NCBI GenBank assembly: GCA_001632425.1
Contig: KV425574.1
Coordinates: 103,005-167,004 of the forward strand
Length of the DNA stretch: 64,000 bases
Reading direction: 5' to 3'
Origin: Neolentinus lepideus HHB14362 ss-1
Lineage: Eukaryota > Basidiomycota > Agaricomycetes > Gloeophyllales > Gloeophyllaceae
Part shown: positions 50,747-60,557 of the stretch, piece by piece
How the letters are laid out: every line of letters starts with the position of its first letter
Position numbering within the stretch: position 1 is the stretch's first letter
Position numbers and translations under genes: made by a program
The notes under the pieces: generated by a model
Databases searched by the model: none
What the model was told of the DNA's origin: nothing
What the model saw: only the letters and a program-made list of their open reading frames with translations

Positions 50747-51870
50747 TGATATTATTATGGGATGGGAGTGATCTTACCATCCTCGAATAACACATGCACC
50801 AGCAGTGCTGCATCTCGAACTTCAACGAGAGACGGTTAACGTCCGCACGGGGCAAAGTACTTGCCCTATCGAAGTCGATTATGACGACGGTACCGTCAGG
50901 ACGCAAGAGAGTATTACGCGGGTATATGTCGTTATGCAGGACACCTGCTCCATGCACGAATTCGGCAGCTAAGTGTAGCTGTTCTGCCGCAGAGACGGAG
51001 ATGTTCGAGACAGATAGCGGTACAGCGTCGGGTATATACTCAATTAATAGAGCATATGGTGGTGTCTCATCCGAGGCAACAGAGCGGAGCCACCCAGACT
51101 TCTTGGGAACGCGGAGCTGGAACCAACCATAACACATTGGCACAAACCCTTCCGCACAGACGCCGCCGTGTAAGAGGTATTCATAAGCTCGTTTCTCCCT
51201 GGCAAATTTATGTGGACCCCACTCAGCTCCGCCCAGGGGTGCCCAAGATCGAAACTGATGGAGATAGTCAGTCGTAGTGGTCAGAGTACATGTAACGAGG
51301 ACGTACAAGTTTGAGGATGTAGACTTTGCCTTTGTAGCTAGTCCTGAATATCGAGGTGTCGTTTTCACTTCCTTCATGTCCATCCCAGTTACGAATGACT
51401 TCGACGCTGGTCAACTCGCTGTAGCGAATGCTCAGTCTTTTCAAAGGTGGTGGGGGGTCCATGGGTGGCAGGGTGTGTATCGTCGGATCTGGAAACTTGT
51501 ACTCCTTCCAAATTGCATTGTAAGGATTTGTACCCCAGATGGGCAGGATGTGAAATGGATTGAAATCGCCTGCGAAGTACTGCTTCCGCGCCTTGGCAAT
51601 GGCAGAAGGAGCAAGATATTGAGGGTCAGGTTCAGAGCGAACCGTGTATATACTAGCGTCCAGGCGTCTCCTCTTGGAAGGACGCGGCACATCTTTCGTA
51701 TTCGGGACGTCAGAATCCCTGATGGGTGCCTTCCTCTTCGAAGAACGAGTAGACGACGACTTGCAACGTTTAGCAGAGGCCTTCGCATGGGACGGAGAGG
51801 CGGGCTGTCGATTTGCAATAGTGGACAGCGCAAGAATGCGAGGAGATCTCCTAGTAGGTTGAGCAGCCAT
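50672..51870 (-). CDS. K4: small kinase-like protein, complete
   Basis: Exons 51307-51870, 50778-51254 and 50672-50719 give 362 residues. It differs from K2 by two extra residues in the loop before the kinase core (NWDGHEGSEN). NLS-like SSKRKAPIR and PSKRRRLD, VYILKL, VLHNDIYPRN and IIDFDRAS are present; FAREKRAYEYL and GVCAEGFVPMCYGW are intact. Its divergent neighbour is N2, 315 bp from start codon to start codon, so the two share one compact promoter. The 3' end overlaps C4 antisense. Confidence 0.75.
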
Positions 51871-52185
51871 TGTAATGATGGTAGACGGTGGTGAACGTTA
51901 AGTCTCGCGTGTGAGGTGAAGACGCGACGAACAATGCGATTCCAGTTCGAACTCCGCGATCACGTGCTTTCCACAACCTACCCCATTTGGTGTACCGGCC
52001 ACAGCAGGCCACAACACGACTCGGGCGGAGTATAAATAGACTGAGACAGCTGTTGTTGCTATTAGCCACTTCTATTTCCTGCCGCAACTCTTCTCCCCGT
52101 GCCACATCTCAAGTGGTTAAGTACGTTGCCAGTGCACTTTGGGTTCTAACTAATAATCTCCAGGTCTTGCAGGCTCACCGTAGCC
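51871..52185. promoter_or_regulatory. Bidirectional K4/N2 promoter
   Basis: CACGTG lies at 51961-51966 and a TATAAA box facing N2 at 52031-52036, 150 bp before its start codon. The element is closely similar to the N1/K2 promoter before the transposon insertion and to the K3 promoter. A short transcription start region with CT-rich sequence follows the TATA box on the N2 side. Confidence 0.55.
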
Positions 52186-53277
52186 ATGGACAAAATTGCA
52201 ATCTTTGACTATGTGACTAAGACAAAAATACCTAAACTTATCGAGAATAACACCAAGAGAGGCCCGAATACGCGTAGCGGCTCTTTCAGTTACCAAGATA
52301 TTCATCAAATAGGGCACTGGGACCTGACATTCAAGACAATCATGAATGCTTCATTTGCATATTGTCTTGGAAGAAAGGTCGAGCCGCGGCACCCGACAGC
52401 GATGAAGCCTTATGTCAACGATGAGCGCACGACTGAAATGAGGCTAGAGTTTATGTTCTGGTCGCATCTCCGACGCGCGCTGGACGCTACTTTTCGGCCA
52501 AACGCCCCTCGTGGCCACGTCGAGATATTCTGTGATGTTGGCTCTTCCTGAAAAAGAAGCCCAAACAGTGCGCCAGACAGGGGGGCGAGAGTGTCAGCCG
52601 AGACGCGAATGGAGCGTCGCCTCAATAGGCTTCCGGGAGAAGTCAAGGTCTCTTGGAAGTGGTCCTCCGACATGGTGAAGAGACAACCTGGCCTCTACGA
52701 CGTTGATGTGGAGTACAATCAGGTGCTCTCTCAGCTTCTTTTCTACATGAAGGAACACACGTGCCGTTGGGGTTACATTATAACCAACAAGGAGCTTGTG
52801 TGTGCTCGCCGCCAAATGGGGCAAGACAACAGGATAGAAATATCGGAAGCCATACCGCTGACGCGACACCAGGAGCCTCCGCAGAACTGGAGTCTCGGGC
52901 CTAGGGTGTGAGTGCTGTTTGATTTCCATTCCACTTACCGACTCTCATGTCTCCGTAGAAACAACCGTTATCCCAAAGCCCAGGGCGAGCTGACAGCTTT
53001 GCTGGTCATCTGGTACATGCATATGCTGGCATCCGGAGAATGTTCATCGGATGGATGGTTCTTGGGACGGGGACCTGCGCCTACACTGAAGACTGACGAA
53101 TCTATGAAGGTAATTACTCGTGGCCAAACCAAGCGGAAGGCAATTTCGAAGACAGTTACTGCGGGAACAAGCAAACGGAAGACAGCTGGGACGACGGGTG
53201 TTACAACGAGGTCCCAGACCAAGGGGCCGGAAAAGACTATCACTATCCCTGCGAAACGCAAGCGGAAGACGGCCTAA
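52186..53277 (+). pseudogene. N2: RecB/PD-(D/E)XK-like protein with one in-frame stop
   Basis: Exons 52186-52907 and 52959-53277 join in phase to 345 codons after start (MDKIAIFDYVTKTKIPKLIE). Codon 122 (52549-52551) is TGA, in a place where N1 has TGC; the frame is otherwise open to the end. N-family motifs are kept beyond the stop: LPGEVKVSWKW (ExK), QVLSQLLFYMKEH (QxxxY) and RWGYIITNKELVCARR. The second exon has NRYPKAQGELTALLVIWY. The C-terminus is basic (PAKRKRKTA). Unless the stop is read through or is a sequence error, only a 121-residue fragment is made, without the catalytic-type motifs. Confidence 0.7.
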
Positions 53278-53586
53278 GAGTATTCACGCAAGTACGCGGA
53301 AAGGGAACCGTTGCAGCCAGTATACTGTTATGCTCCATGTTTTATGTCACATGCCACTACTATGTCACCATGTCAATATATATGCTATGCTCTTAATGAA
53401 GATGTTACCTAGAGAGACATCTCTATCCGAAGTCTTCGGATGGCAGCCGCGAATATTTCAGTCACCGACCTATGCATCAAAGCATTCTGTCTCGCAGCAT
53501 CACCGGGAATCGGGGTTGGTGTGCGCATATCATCAGTATTGTTACATCGGGAGTCACCCAGCTCACGTTTCCCTTGCAGAGGCAGC

Positions 53587-54300
53587 TTAGCGAGATGCTC
53601 GATATATATACCAGCGTCCATCGAGCACCTCGACACTCAGAAAAGTGCTCTTGCCATCTGAGAATGCAACCAACGGAGACCAGTCCTCGCAGCTTGTAAA
53701 CGAAGTTTGAAGTCAAGCTAACACCACTGGCACATACCAAAGTGCTTGGGTTCGCCAACGTAGACTCTCTTGCAGTGGAAATGCAAACCCTCCTATAGTC
53801 CTTTCTCTCTCTTTGAAGACGCCATCTGAGTATAGTGCGGGCTCGCATCATTACAGCCCTCGAACCCTGGCTTGTAGACAAAGAGAACAGCGTAGCCCGA
53901 GGTAGAGATCTGGAATGTTTTGTCAGAAAGAGTCAAGGATAAGCCGTACAGGACTGGCCTGATCAAGTCGAGTAATTTCTTGTCATGGATCCCTGGAAAT
54001 GCTGGTCTCGCCGATTACTCAACGGTATCGCGTTATGTTCCGATTCGTGGATGTTCTCGCTGCGATCGTCGTCGCAATCTTCATCGGAGGGATTGAGAAC
54101 AGGTTAGATTACTGAGGATATGTGAACCGGTGGTATCCGTAGCATCCGTGTCGATGTTATCTGCAGAACTATTATCGTGCTCGCCAAAACTGCTCCCGTT
54201 GTCGTAGCCAGAATCCTCGACAGTGGCACATCGGCGTTTTGATCGTCTTTGCAAACTTCGCTTACTACGTGGACGTTGGTTTTACGCCTAGGTCATCGAA
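53587..54300 (-). CDS. Unrecognised multi-exon gene or relic
   Basis: Minus-strand coding-like blocks in order: QRPRSKRSLQRRSKRRC (NLS-like), VEDSGYDNGSSFGEHDNSS, FPGIHDKKLLDLIRPVLYGL, TFQISTSGYAVLFVYKPGFE and WSPLVAFSDGKSTFLSVEVL, followed by DGRWYIYRASR and stop at 53587-53589. They sit in different frames and need at least two introns. The middle recalls segments of large fungal kinase-like or effector-type proteins (a short beta-strand region read as 'gloss' sequence), but I cannot name the family. The 5' end is not found and it may be truncated. Confidence 0.3.
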
Positions 54301-55705
54301 ACCGTTCATTGATCTGGATTGATGTAAGGTGAGCGAAGACAGACAGAAGATAGGGAATGAACTATGGCTGCGAAGGCTTCAGTAAAAAGACAAGGTATAA
54401 ATACTTGGGACATGAATTCTGTGTTATATTCTTTAAGAAACAGCAGATGCTTACATTAATGTCTGAGACACAGCACCCTACTCAGAGGTACAAGATGTAA
54501 AGGAGGGTTCTGATAAGTTGATAAGCACCCCCGTGCAAGGTTCAGTGCACCTGCCGGAGGACACGGGTTGACATTTTCCTCAAGCAAGAGTGGTAAGGAC
54601 CCTGGCATGCGACTTTGTCAGGGTTTTCCGTAGATCACGCCAAACATTGGCATAAAGCGCCTGCAAGGTCCTTAGCAGTGTAAAGCGGGCGCCCGATTGA
54701 TTCAGAGTCTTTGCTGCTCTAAAACTCAGACAGCCAGTACTTGGCCACTAAGCACTAAGTACTGAAGCTTCATCCATGCCGTTCCCTTGAAAGGATTGGA
54801 ACAGCAATTACGCTGAGAGTTTCGTGATCCACCTTCAAACTTCTGATACTGCTTGCACCCGTAGGCAGGATGGATATGGGGGACTTGGTCCTCTTCGTAT
54901 TGTAGCTTAGCGCGCGCATACAATGATAACATGATATCAACGGCTTCATAGGAGCCATCAAGGGCATATCAAGAGTTCTGGCCGGCTAGGAGGCCAGCTA
55001 TCTTGATATGCTAGGAACATCCAATGCAGGTCCGTCCAGTCGAGTTTGTACGCATTGAGAATAAGCCAGCTCGAACCCGACAAGACAGGATAAACTAGCG
55101 AGTGACATCTCAATGACTTCAGGCAGGCAAACGACGGAAGACGCAGACAGCTGAAGTCCAGGAACCGCTGAAGCTACTAGCCATAAGAGGAACAAGTGAC
55201 CAGCTTGGACAGGTCGGCAGAAGGATTTCCAGCCAATTGATAGTATACAACTTGCCCAAGTAAGACGTCCAGACATTCTGCTGTATGTGCAGTGCAAGTA
55301 GAGCATTGTGCACCGACGGATGGATTCAAATAAGCGCCCATATGCGTGTGCACAGCCACGTGTTTCAGCCTTGCAGTTTGCAAGCCATCGTTGACTCGTC
55401 CCGATACTCGTTCAAATGTTCGGTCCCTGTCCTTCGAACCTGATACGCGCCTCTGAAACGAGAGTGTTGAGAGGGGATCAACTGTCTAAAACTAAAGTCC
55501 ATCCCAGTCTGGAATGGACTCTAGCTTTAGACTGCTGCCAATGCCGACTGCTTCATATCTGGGTCAGTAATCCGTTAGCCAACATAGTTCCAACTGAAAT
55601 CACTGTATATAATCCAGGAGATGACAGCTTCCAGCGCATTTTTGTTCTCTACAGGTACCCGTGCTGACACCTTCCGTCATCTATCATACCTCTATTTTGT
55701 GATCT
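54301..55705. other. No supported gene
   Basis: A frame at 54998-55306 (minus, 102 codons) is hydrophobic but isolated. Nothing else recognisable is seen. The 3' part probably holds the promoter of the small membrane protein that follows. Confidence 0.3.
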
Positions 55706-56098
55706 ATGGATCTTGCGGCCCTCCTCCTTATGGTTTTTATCGGACTGGTTTTTGTTCTGGGGCTCAGTGTTGTCGTGTACTATCGCTGGATTCTCCCTAC
55801 CATTGGTTTTATCGCTCTGGTCCAATTAGTCCTGGGCAGGGCCTCTTCCATGGACGGTGAAGAGATCACCACGCAGGCCCCGGGAACAGTAAGTAGATAC
55901 TTTCTTTGCGTCTGTACTCAGTGACTGACGTTGACGAAGTTCCAGAATACCCGGCGGAGAATGTCGCGATTCTGGAGAAACTTCTGGCTTACGTGTCGAC
56001 TATGGTTCGAACAAATAGTACGTATCCTCTTTAATTCGTTCTACCTCTAGCTCATACTTCAGCATATAGCGCTCGGCATCCTTCGCCTTGGGCACTAA
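55706..56098 (+). CDS. Small membrane protein, hypothetical
   Basis: Three short exons join in phase: MDLAALLLMVFIGLVFVLGL then VVVYYRWILPTIGFIALVQL (two predicted membrane segments), a linker SSMDGEEITTQAPGT, a basic stretch FQNTRRRMSRFWRNFWLTC and a last exon HIALGILRLGH with stop at 56096-56098. Introns start GTAAGT and GTACGT and end GAAG and TTCAG. No family is recognised. It ends about 90 bp before the next gene's start. Confidence 0.45.
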
Positions 56099-56189
56099 AC
56101 TCAAATACTATATTATCAGTCTCCTGCCAACTCGGGTTTCACGTACGCTGCCTTCGGTTTCTTGCGCCAGTCTACCTCTTCCGTCTACT

Positions 56190-57749
56190 ATGCCGCCCAA
56201 TGCGGAGGTTGCCATACCCGGCTGGTCTCGCATCCAGAAGTTTACTGCGGTCAAGATTCGGTTCAAGTATTCGCCAACGATCACTACTGGTAGCGGATCG
56301 AACGACGTCGAGAATATGTCAGCCGCCACTTCCACTTCCACCTCAAGCTCTGTCTTTGGTCGTCTCTCCCGCATCCTCCCTGATAGGCCCTGTCTTACTT
56401 TCTTGCGCAAAGAGTCTACCACTAAATCCGCTCCTCGACCTTTGAGACTCGTAAATGGTCCTCGCATCACTGGACGTTCGGTGAAGCGCGTTACTTGGCC
56501 ATCACACCCAGGTGGCACAGGCAACAGGGCACAGCTAGCTCATCGTTTATCATTACCTGACCTCGAGCAGCTCAAATCGGTCAATTGGGAGCAGCAGAGT
56601 TTGGCTAGAAAGCGGAAAGCAGGAGTAGCTTTCTATCGAAACGGCCGTGGCTTTGATCTTCCTACACCTCCGACGTCACCTAGATTGAGCGACTACGCCG
56701 GACCTACTGGGCTTGCCAACAATGTTGTATTTACAACCGACGAGGACGCGGCGCCCGGCATGGCTGATGCCCCTGGGCTCGCGGTATCGGTTGTTCCACT
56801 CTTTTCGCCTCTCCGCTCGAACGACAAGACTATCTGCGAGTCTCCTAGTGGAGACAATAGCCAACTCATCGCTTTGTACGCTGATCTTCCGGCGATCAAT
56901 GAAGACGTGGGCCCTATGCCTGCTGCTGTCAGTGCTGTGGAAAATACACTGCCCACACCTCCCGCAAGCCCTCATGTCTGTTCCATCTCGCCCTCCATAG
57001 AGTCTGTCGTTCAAGTAGTGCCCCGGAGCACACCTATCAACCCGCGTCTCTCTGTGCCTAAGCTGAAAAAGTTGAAGAAGAGGCCTTCCTCTCTTCTGGT
57101 CATCATCGAGGACGAAGAACCTACTCCTGCCCCCATCATCATCTCAGAGGAACTGGCCCTTGCTCCTGTCACCGATTCGATGCAGTCTATCAATCCCGCT
57201 GCCATCGTGGCAGAGGGGTCTGCACTTACTTCCGTTGTCACCGCAGAGGACCTTATTCCTGTTGTAGCTGCAGTCGGCCAGGAAGCACACGACATGAAGC
57301 GTGTTCGCCGTCAACGGACGATCCATGCCAAGATCACTGCATTTACTGCTACAGTGACCCCCAAAGTCTGTTCGACATCGTCATCCAAAGCGGGAGGCAA
57401 GAAGCCAACGGTGTCGAAAGCTATTCCGGACAGCGGATCAGTGAGCGTCAAGAAGAATGTGGCCACCAAGGCCAGCTACTCATTGTATAAGACCGAGGAG
57501 AAAAAGTCAGCCACCCCTCATCCCGCGAGCGGGCCGGCCAAGCAGGCTAGTAGTAGCAAGTCCGCCACCCTTCACAGCCGTACTGCAGCCAGGGCGAGCA
57601 CAAACACTAGACCATCGTCGTCCACGACGGCTGAGCAGAAGCATCTCGTATCTAAGCAGCGGATAGTCCCTGGCGCTACCTCGAGAAAGGTCAACCTTGC
57701 TGGACAGAAGAGGAGTTCGGGAAAGGAGAACTTTGTCGGCTGGAGATAG
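56190..57749 (+). CDS. Hypothetical intrinsically disordered protein
   Basis: A single long exon of 519 codons. I chose the ATG at 56190 (MPPNAEVAIPGWSRIQKFTA) because the preceding in-frame sequence overlaps the end of the upstream gene. An N-terminal segment (FTAVKIRFKYSPTITT) may be ordered; the rest is rich in Ser, Pro, Ala and Thr, with repeated LPTPPTSPRLSD / LPTPPASPHVCS pieces and Lys-rich patches (KLKKLKKRPS). The TPPxSP repeats could be phosphorylation sites. The C-terminus is basic and low complexity. No domain is recognised; a regulatory or cytoskeletal role would be a guess. Confidence 0.6.
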   Translation: MPPNAEVAIPGWSRIQKFTAVKIRFKYSPTITTGSGSNDVENMSAATSTSTSSSVFGRLSRILPDRPCLTFLRKESTTKSAPRPLRLVNGPRITGRSVKRVTWPSHPGGTGNRAQLAHRLSLPDLEQLKSVNWEQQSLARKRKAGVAFYRNGRGFDLPTPPTSPRLSDYAGPTGLANNVVFTTDEDAAPGMADAPGLAVSVVPLFSPLRSNDKTICESPSGDNSQLIALYADLPAINEDVGPMPAAVSAVENTLPTPPASPHVCSISPSIESVVQVVPRSTPINPRLSVPKLKKLKKRPSSLLVIIEDEEPTPAPIIISEELALAPVTDSMQSINPAAIVAEGSALTSVVTAEDLIPVVAAVGQEAHDMKRVRRQRTIHAKITAFTATVTPKVCSTSSSKAGGKKPTVSKAIPDSGSVSVKKNVATKASYSLYKTEEKKSATPHPASGPAKQASSSKSATLHSRTAARASTNTRPSSSTTAEQKHLVSKQRIVPGATSRKVNLAGQKRSSGKENFVGWR

Positions 57750-59079
57750 AACCCGCGTCCGTGATACAAGGGACAGACTCGAGAAGACGTCAGAAAACGC
57801 GATGAAAAAAGAAGAAACGAAGAAAAGCTCCCATATACCAAATTCCAAGTTTTGTTCAAGTATCTATGGTTTCTTTTCCGCTCGACGCACATTCGCCTTC
57901 AGCGTGCTTCGTCATTTTCATATATTGGACATTTAGTGAGCATCGGTTAAGGGGATATTCTATCTATGACTGTTTCGACCACCACCACCACCACAGGGGT
58001 CTACTTCCGGCCATCCATGCATTTACCATCCGATGACCCGACCTTCCTCCGCGCCTCCTCTACTCAGCTTTCTATCCTTTCACTCGCATTTCAGTAATCG
58101 CGCACCGTCCACCAGTCCACCATTCGAGCAAGTCAGCGCACACCATGTCCAGCCAGGACGGCCACGTTAGCGGAGAGACACGTCAGAGCAGAAGGTCCGA
58201 TCAACCTTCGCGTGTCGAGGTGGGGAACTGATCAGCCCCACCTCCATATCTCTGTGTCATGGTCCCGAGGAACCAAGGAGGCTCGAGGGGGGACGCCCCC
58301 GAGAGCTTCCATTCTTCCATCCAAAGGCCCGTTCCTTCTGCGTGATCTTCCCTTGGCTCGATGCCCTTTAGCGCATGGTTGCGCACACCGGCCACTGAGA
58401 ATAGTGGGCTTCTTGACCCATGGACGGTCTGGTATGCGCGTCATTATCTTGAGGTGGAGTGGGTCGCATTGAATCTGGGAGGGGTAGACATTGCGGGAGT
58501 ACGAGAGTGCATCTGGTATTCACGCCATCTTCGGGCCCATCCCGAGATATTTCATTGATCTCCTTCCGTCGTCACGCTCTCACTTGTCTCAATCGTAGAT
58601 GGGGCAACGGCTAGGAGGCTCCCAGGGGCTGGCGAGGATGGTTTGGATAGTGGATTTTGTCGAGAGAGAATCTCCAGCACACGTCCGGTGCTTCCTCTTC
58701 GTGGATTCTGTGGTTTGTGCAGTATGTGAAGTTAGTGTAGGATAGTCACATTTTAGGACATATGCGTTTTGCGCTCAGTTAACTGATAAACATCAATTTA
58801 TACACCGTACCGGGCGCATTTACACATCTATCTGGAGTTTGGTCACGGCACACGAGTAAGGCCGCGTGAATCGCAGTATCACAGACAGCGGACGTTGGGC
58901 GCAGTGAGGGTTCTGCTTCAGCGCGGTAAAATTGAGAAGTACACAACGGGAACACATTCAATGAATACACAACAGGGTAAAAGTCGCCGTATCCAACTAT
59001 GCAGTCCTTCCATCAGGGTACCTTTGGCAGGCTACGAAAGATGCCCCGGACGGGACGACAATGGCAATCACGGACTACA
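57750..59079. other. Intergenic, contains short ORFs and a repeat
   Basis: A short frame at 58145-58234 and another at 58361-58558 (WTVWYARHYLEVEWVALNL) look protein-like but cannot be joined with confidence. The repeat shared with 48.8 kb occupies about 58608-58860. A run of CCA triplets lies at about 57980. Confidence 0.3.
58608..58860. repeat. Dispersed repeat, copy shared with 48768-49020
   Basis: See the left copy; it lies directly 3' of K5 in the direction of K5 transcription, which supports the view that it is K 3' flank. Confidence 0.5.
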
Positions 59080-60262
59080 CTAATAGAGCGTGTCTTCCGG
59101 ACTCAGACCAGTCAGCTGATCAGTAAGCTGTTAATTTGTCGATCAGGACAGGCAACACAATAAGCAAGGCTGAAGAACGAACCATAGTCGTATAATACAA
59201 GTTCCAACAGTACGCCATCTCATCCTTCAGCTCGAAACGATTAACATCCTTGTCCGGCCATGTACTCGCCATGTCGAAGTCAATGATAACAACAGTGCCG
59301 TCCGGACGAATAAGAGTATTATGCGGGTCAAGGTCATTGTGCACAACACCCGCGCCGTGTACGTATTCGGCAGCCAGCATGGCCTGTTCGGCGATCGATA
59401 CGGTTATATTTGATACGTTGAGCTGGACGGTATCGGGTATGTGTTCGATGAGAAGGGCAAGTGGCGGTGACTTGTCTCCAGCAAAGGAACGAAGCCATCC
59501 AGGTTCCTCCGGAACGTGGAGCTTGAACCAGCCATAACACATAGGCACAAAGCCCTCCGAGCAGACTCCGTGCTGTAACAGACGCTCGTATGCTCGTTTT
59601 TCTCTTTTATACCGCATCATGCCGTTCTCGACGCGTGACAGTTTCCTCGAAGAACGAAACTATATGACCAGTCCGTCAATCTCTGCCAGACCGGAGGACA
59701 TCTAGTGACCACGTACGACTTTGAGTATACAAAGTTTGCCTTTGTACTTGACTCTGAAAATTGAGTTCACATGTTCATACTCTTCGTCCCAGTCGCGTAT
59801 GACCTCAACAAGCGTCAACTCGTCATAGCGAATACGCAGCCGCTTCATTTGGGGTGCAGGTTCCATCGGCGGTAACGAAAGTACTTTTGGATCCACATCG
59901 CGGTAACCCTTCAAGATCTCGTCGTAAGGATTGTTTCCCCATATAGGGAGGTTGTAGAGTGGATTGACCAGTGAGTCCAAATAGGACTTCCGTGCGGCGA
60001 CGACAGCGACAGGATCGAGAAATTTGGGGTCGGGTTCGGATCTGATGGTGTATATACTGGCATCTAAGCGTCTTTTCTTCAGAGGCTGCGGTAGGTTTTC
60101 GGCACATGACGCATTTGAAGCAGTAGAGCGGGGCTTCCTCTTCGAACGAGTTGACGACGATTTGGTACTACAATTTGATAGGGAAGAGGAGGTCGAGCAT
60201 TGATTAGCAGCACTAGACTGTTTAAGAATGCGTGGAGATCTCCTGGTAGGTTTGGTAGCCAT
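59080..60262 (-). CDS. K5: diverged small kinase-like protein, complete
   Basis: Exons 59717-60262, 59183-59659 (again 477 nt) and 59080-59127 give 356 residues. The start MATKPTRRSPRIL matches the other K proteins. It has RSKRKPRST and LKKRRLDASIYTIRSEPDPK, lysine in CILKV, YKREKRAYERLLQHGVC, VVHNDLDPHN (catalytic Asp and Asn) and VVIIDFDMAS. It is clearly more diverged from K2-K4 than these are from one another, so it represents a separate older branch. Its promoter is shared with N3, the only N gene with a fully open frame, 295 bp between start codons. Confidence 0.8.
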
Positions 60263-60557
60263 AGCAGCGATAGTGAACGATGAGTCTGGTTGTGGCAGAA
60301 TATTCAAAGCACAAATGACGATGCAACTCATGTTGAAAGTCCGCTCAACTCCGACGGCACGTGACTGCCACAGTTGTCACTTTGGCCACACCTGTGGCTT
60401 GTCGGAGCTTGGATGTCTTAGAAAATTCATTGACAGTTCTATGCCACCTCTCCTTGCTGCTACCTATCTTCGATTCTCTCTTATGTGAGTCTACTCGTAT
60501 AATCATGTCATCCGTTCCACATCTAATGCAAATGTAAGCACTCTCTCCCGTGGCAAG
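60263..60557. promoter_or_regulatory. Bidirectional K5/N3 promoter with CACGTG
   Basis: The palindrome CACGTG lies at 60358-60363, about 95 bp from the K5 start, as in the other pairs. The rest of the region has diverged from the K2-K4 promoters, so retention of this hexamer at a similar distance is notable. No TATA box is evident on the N3 side. Confidence 0.5.

Larger units (their letters stand above)
49700..52100. repeat. Segmental duplication, right copy (matches about 45.0-47.9 kb)
   Basis: The same order as the left copy: kinase relic, C frame, K gene and K promoter. This copy retains the divergent N gene beyond the promoter. Confidence 0.65.
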
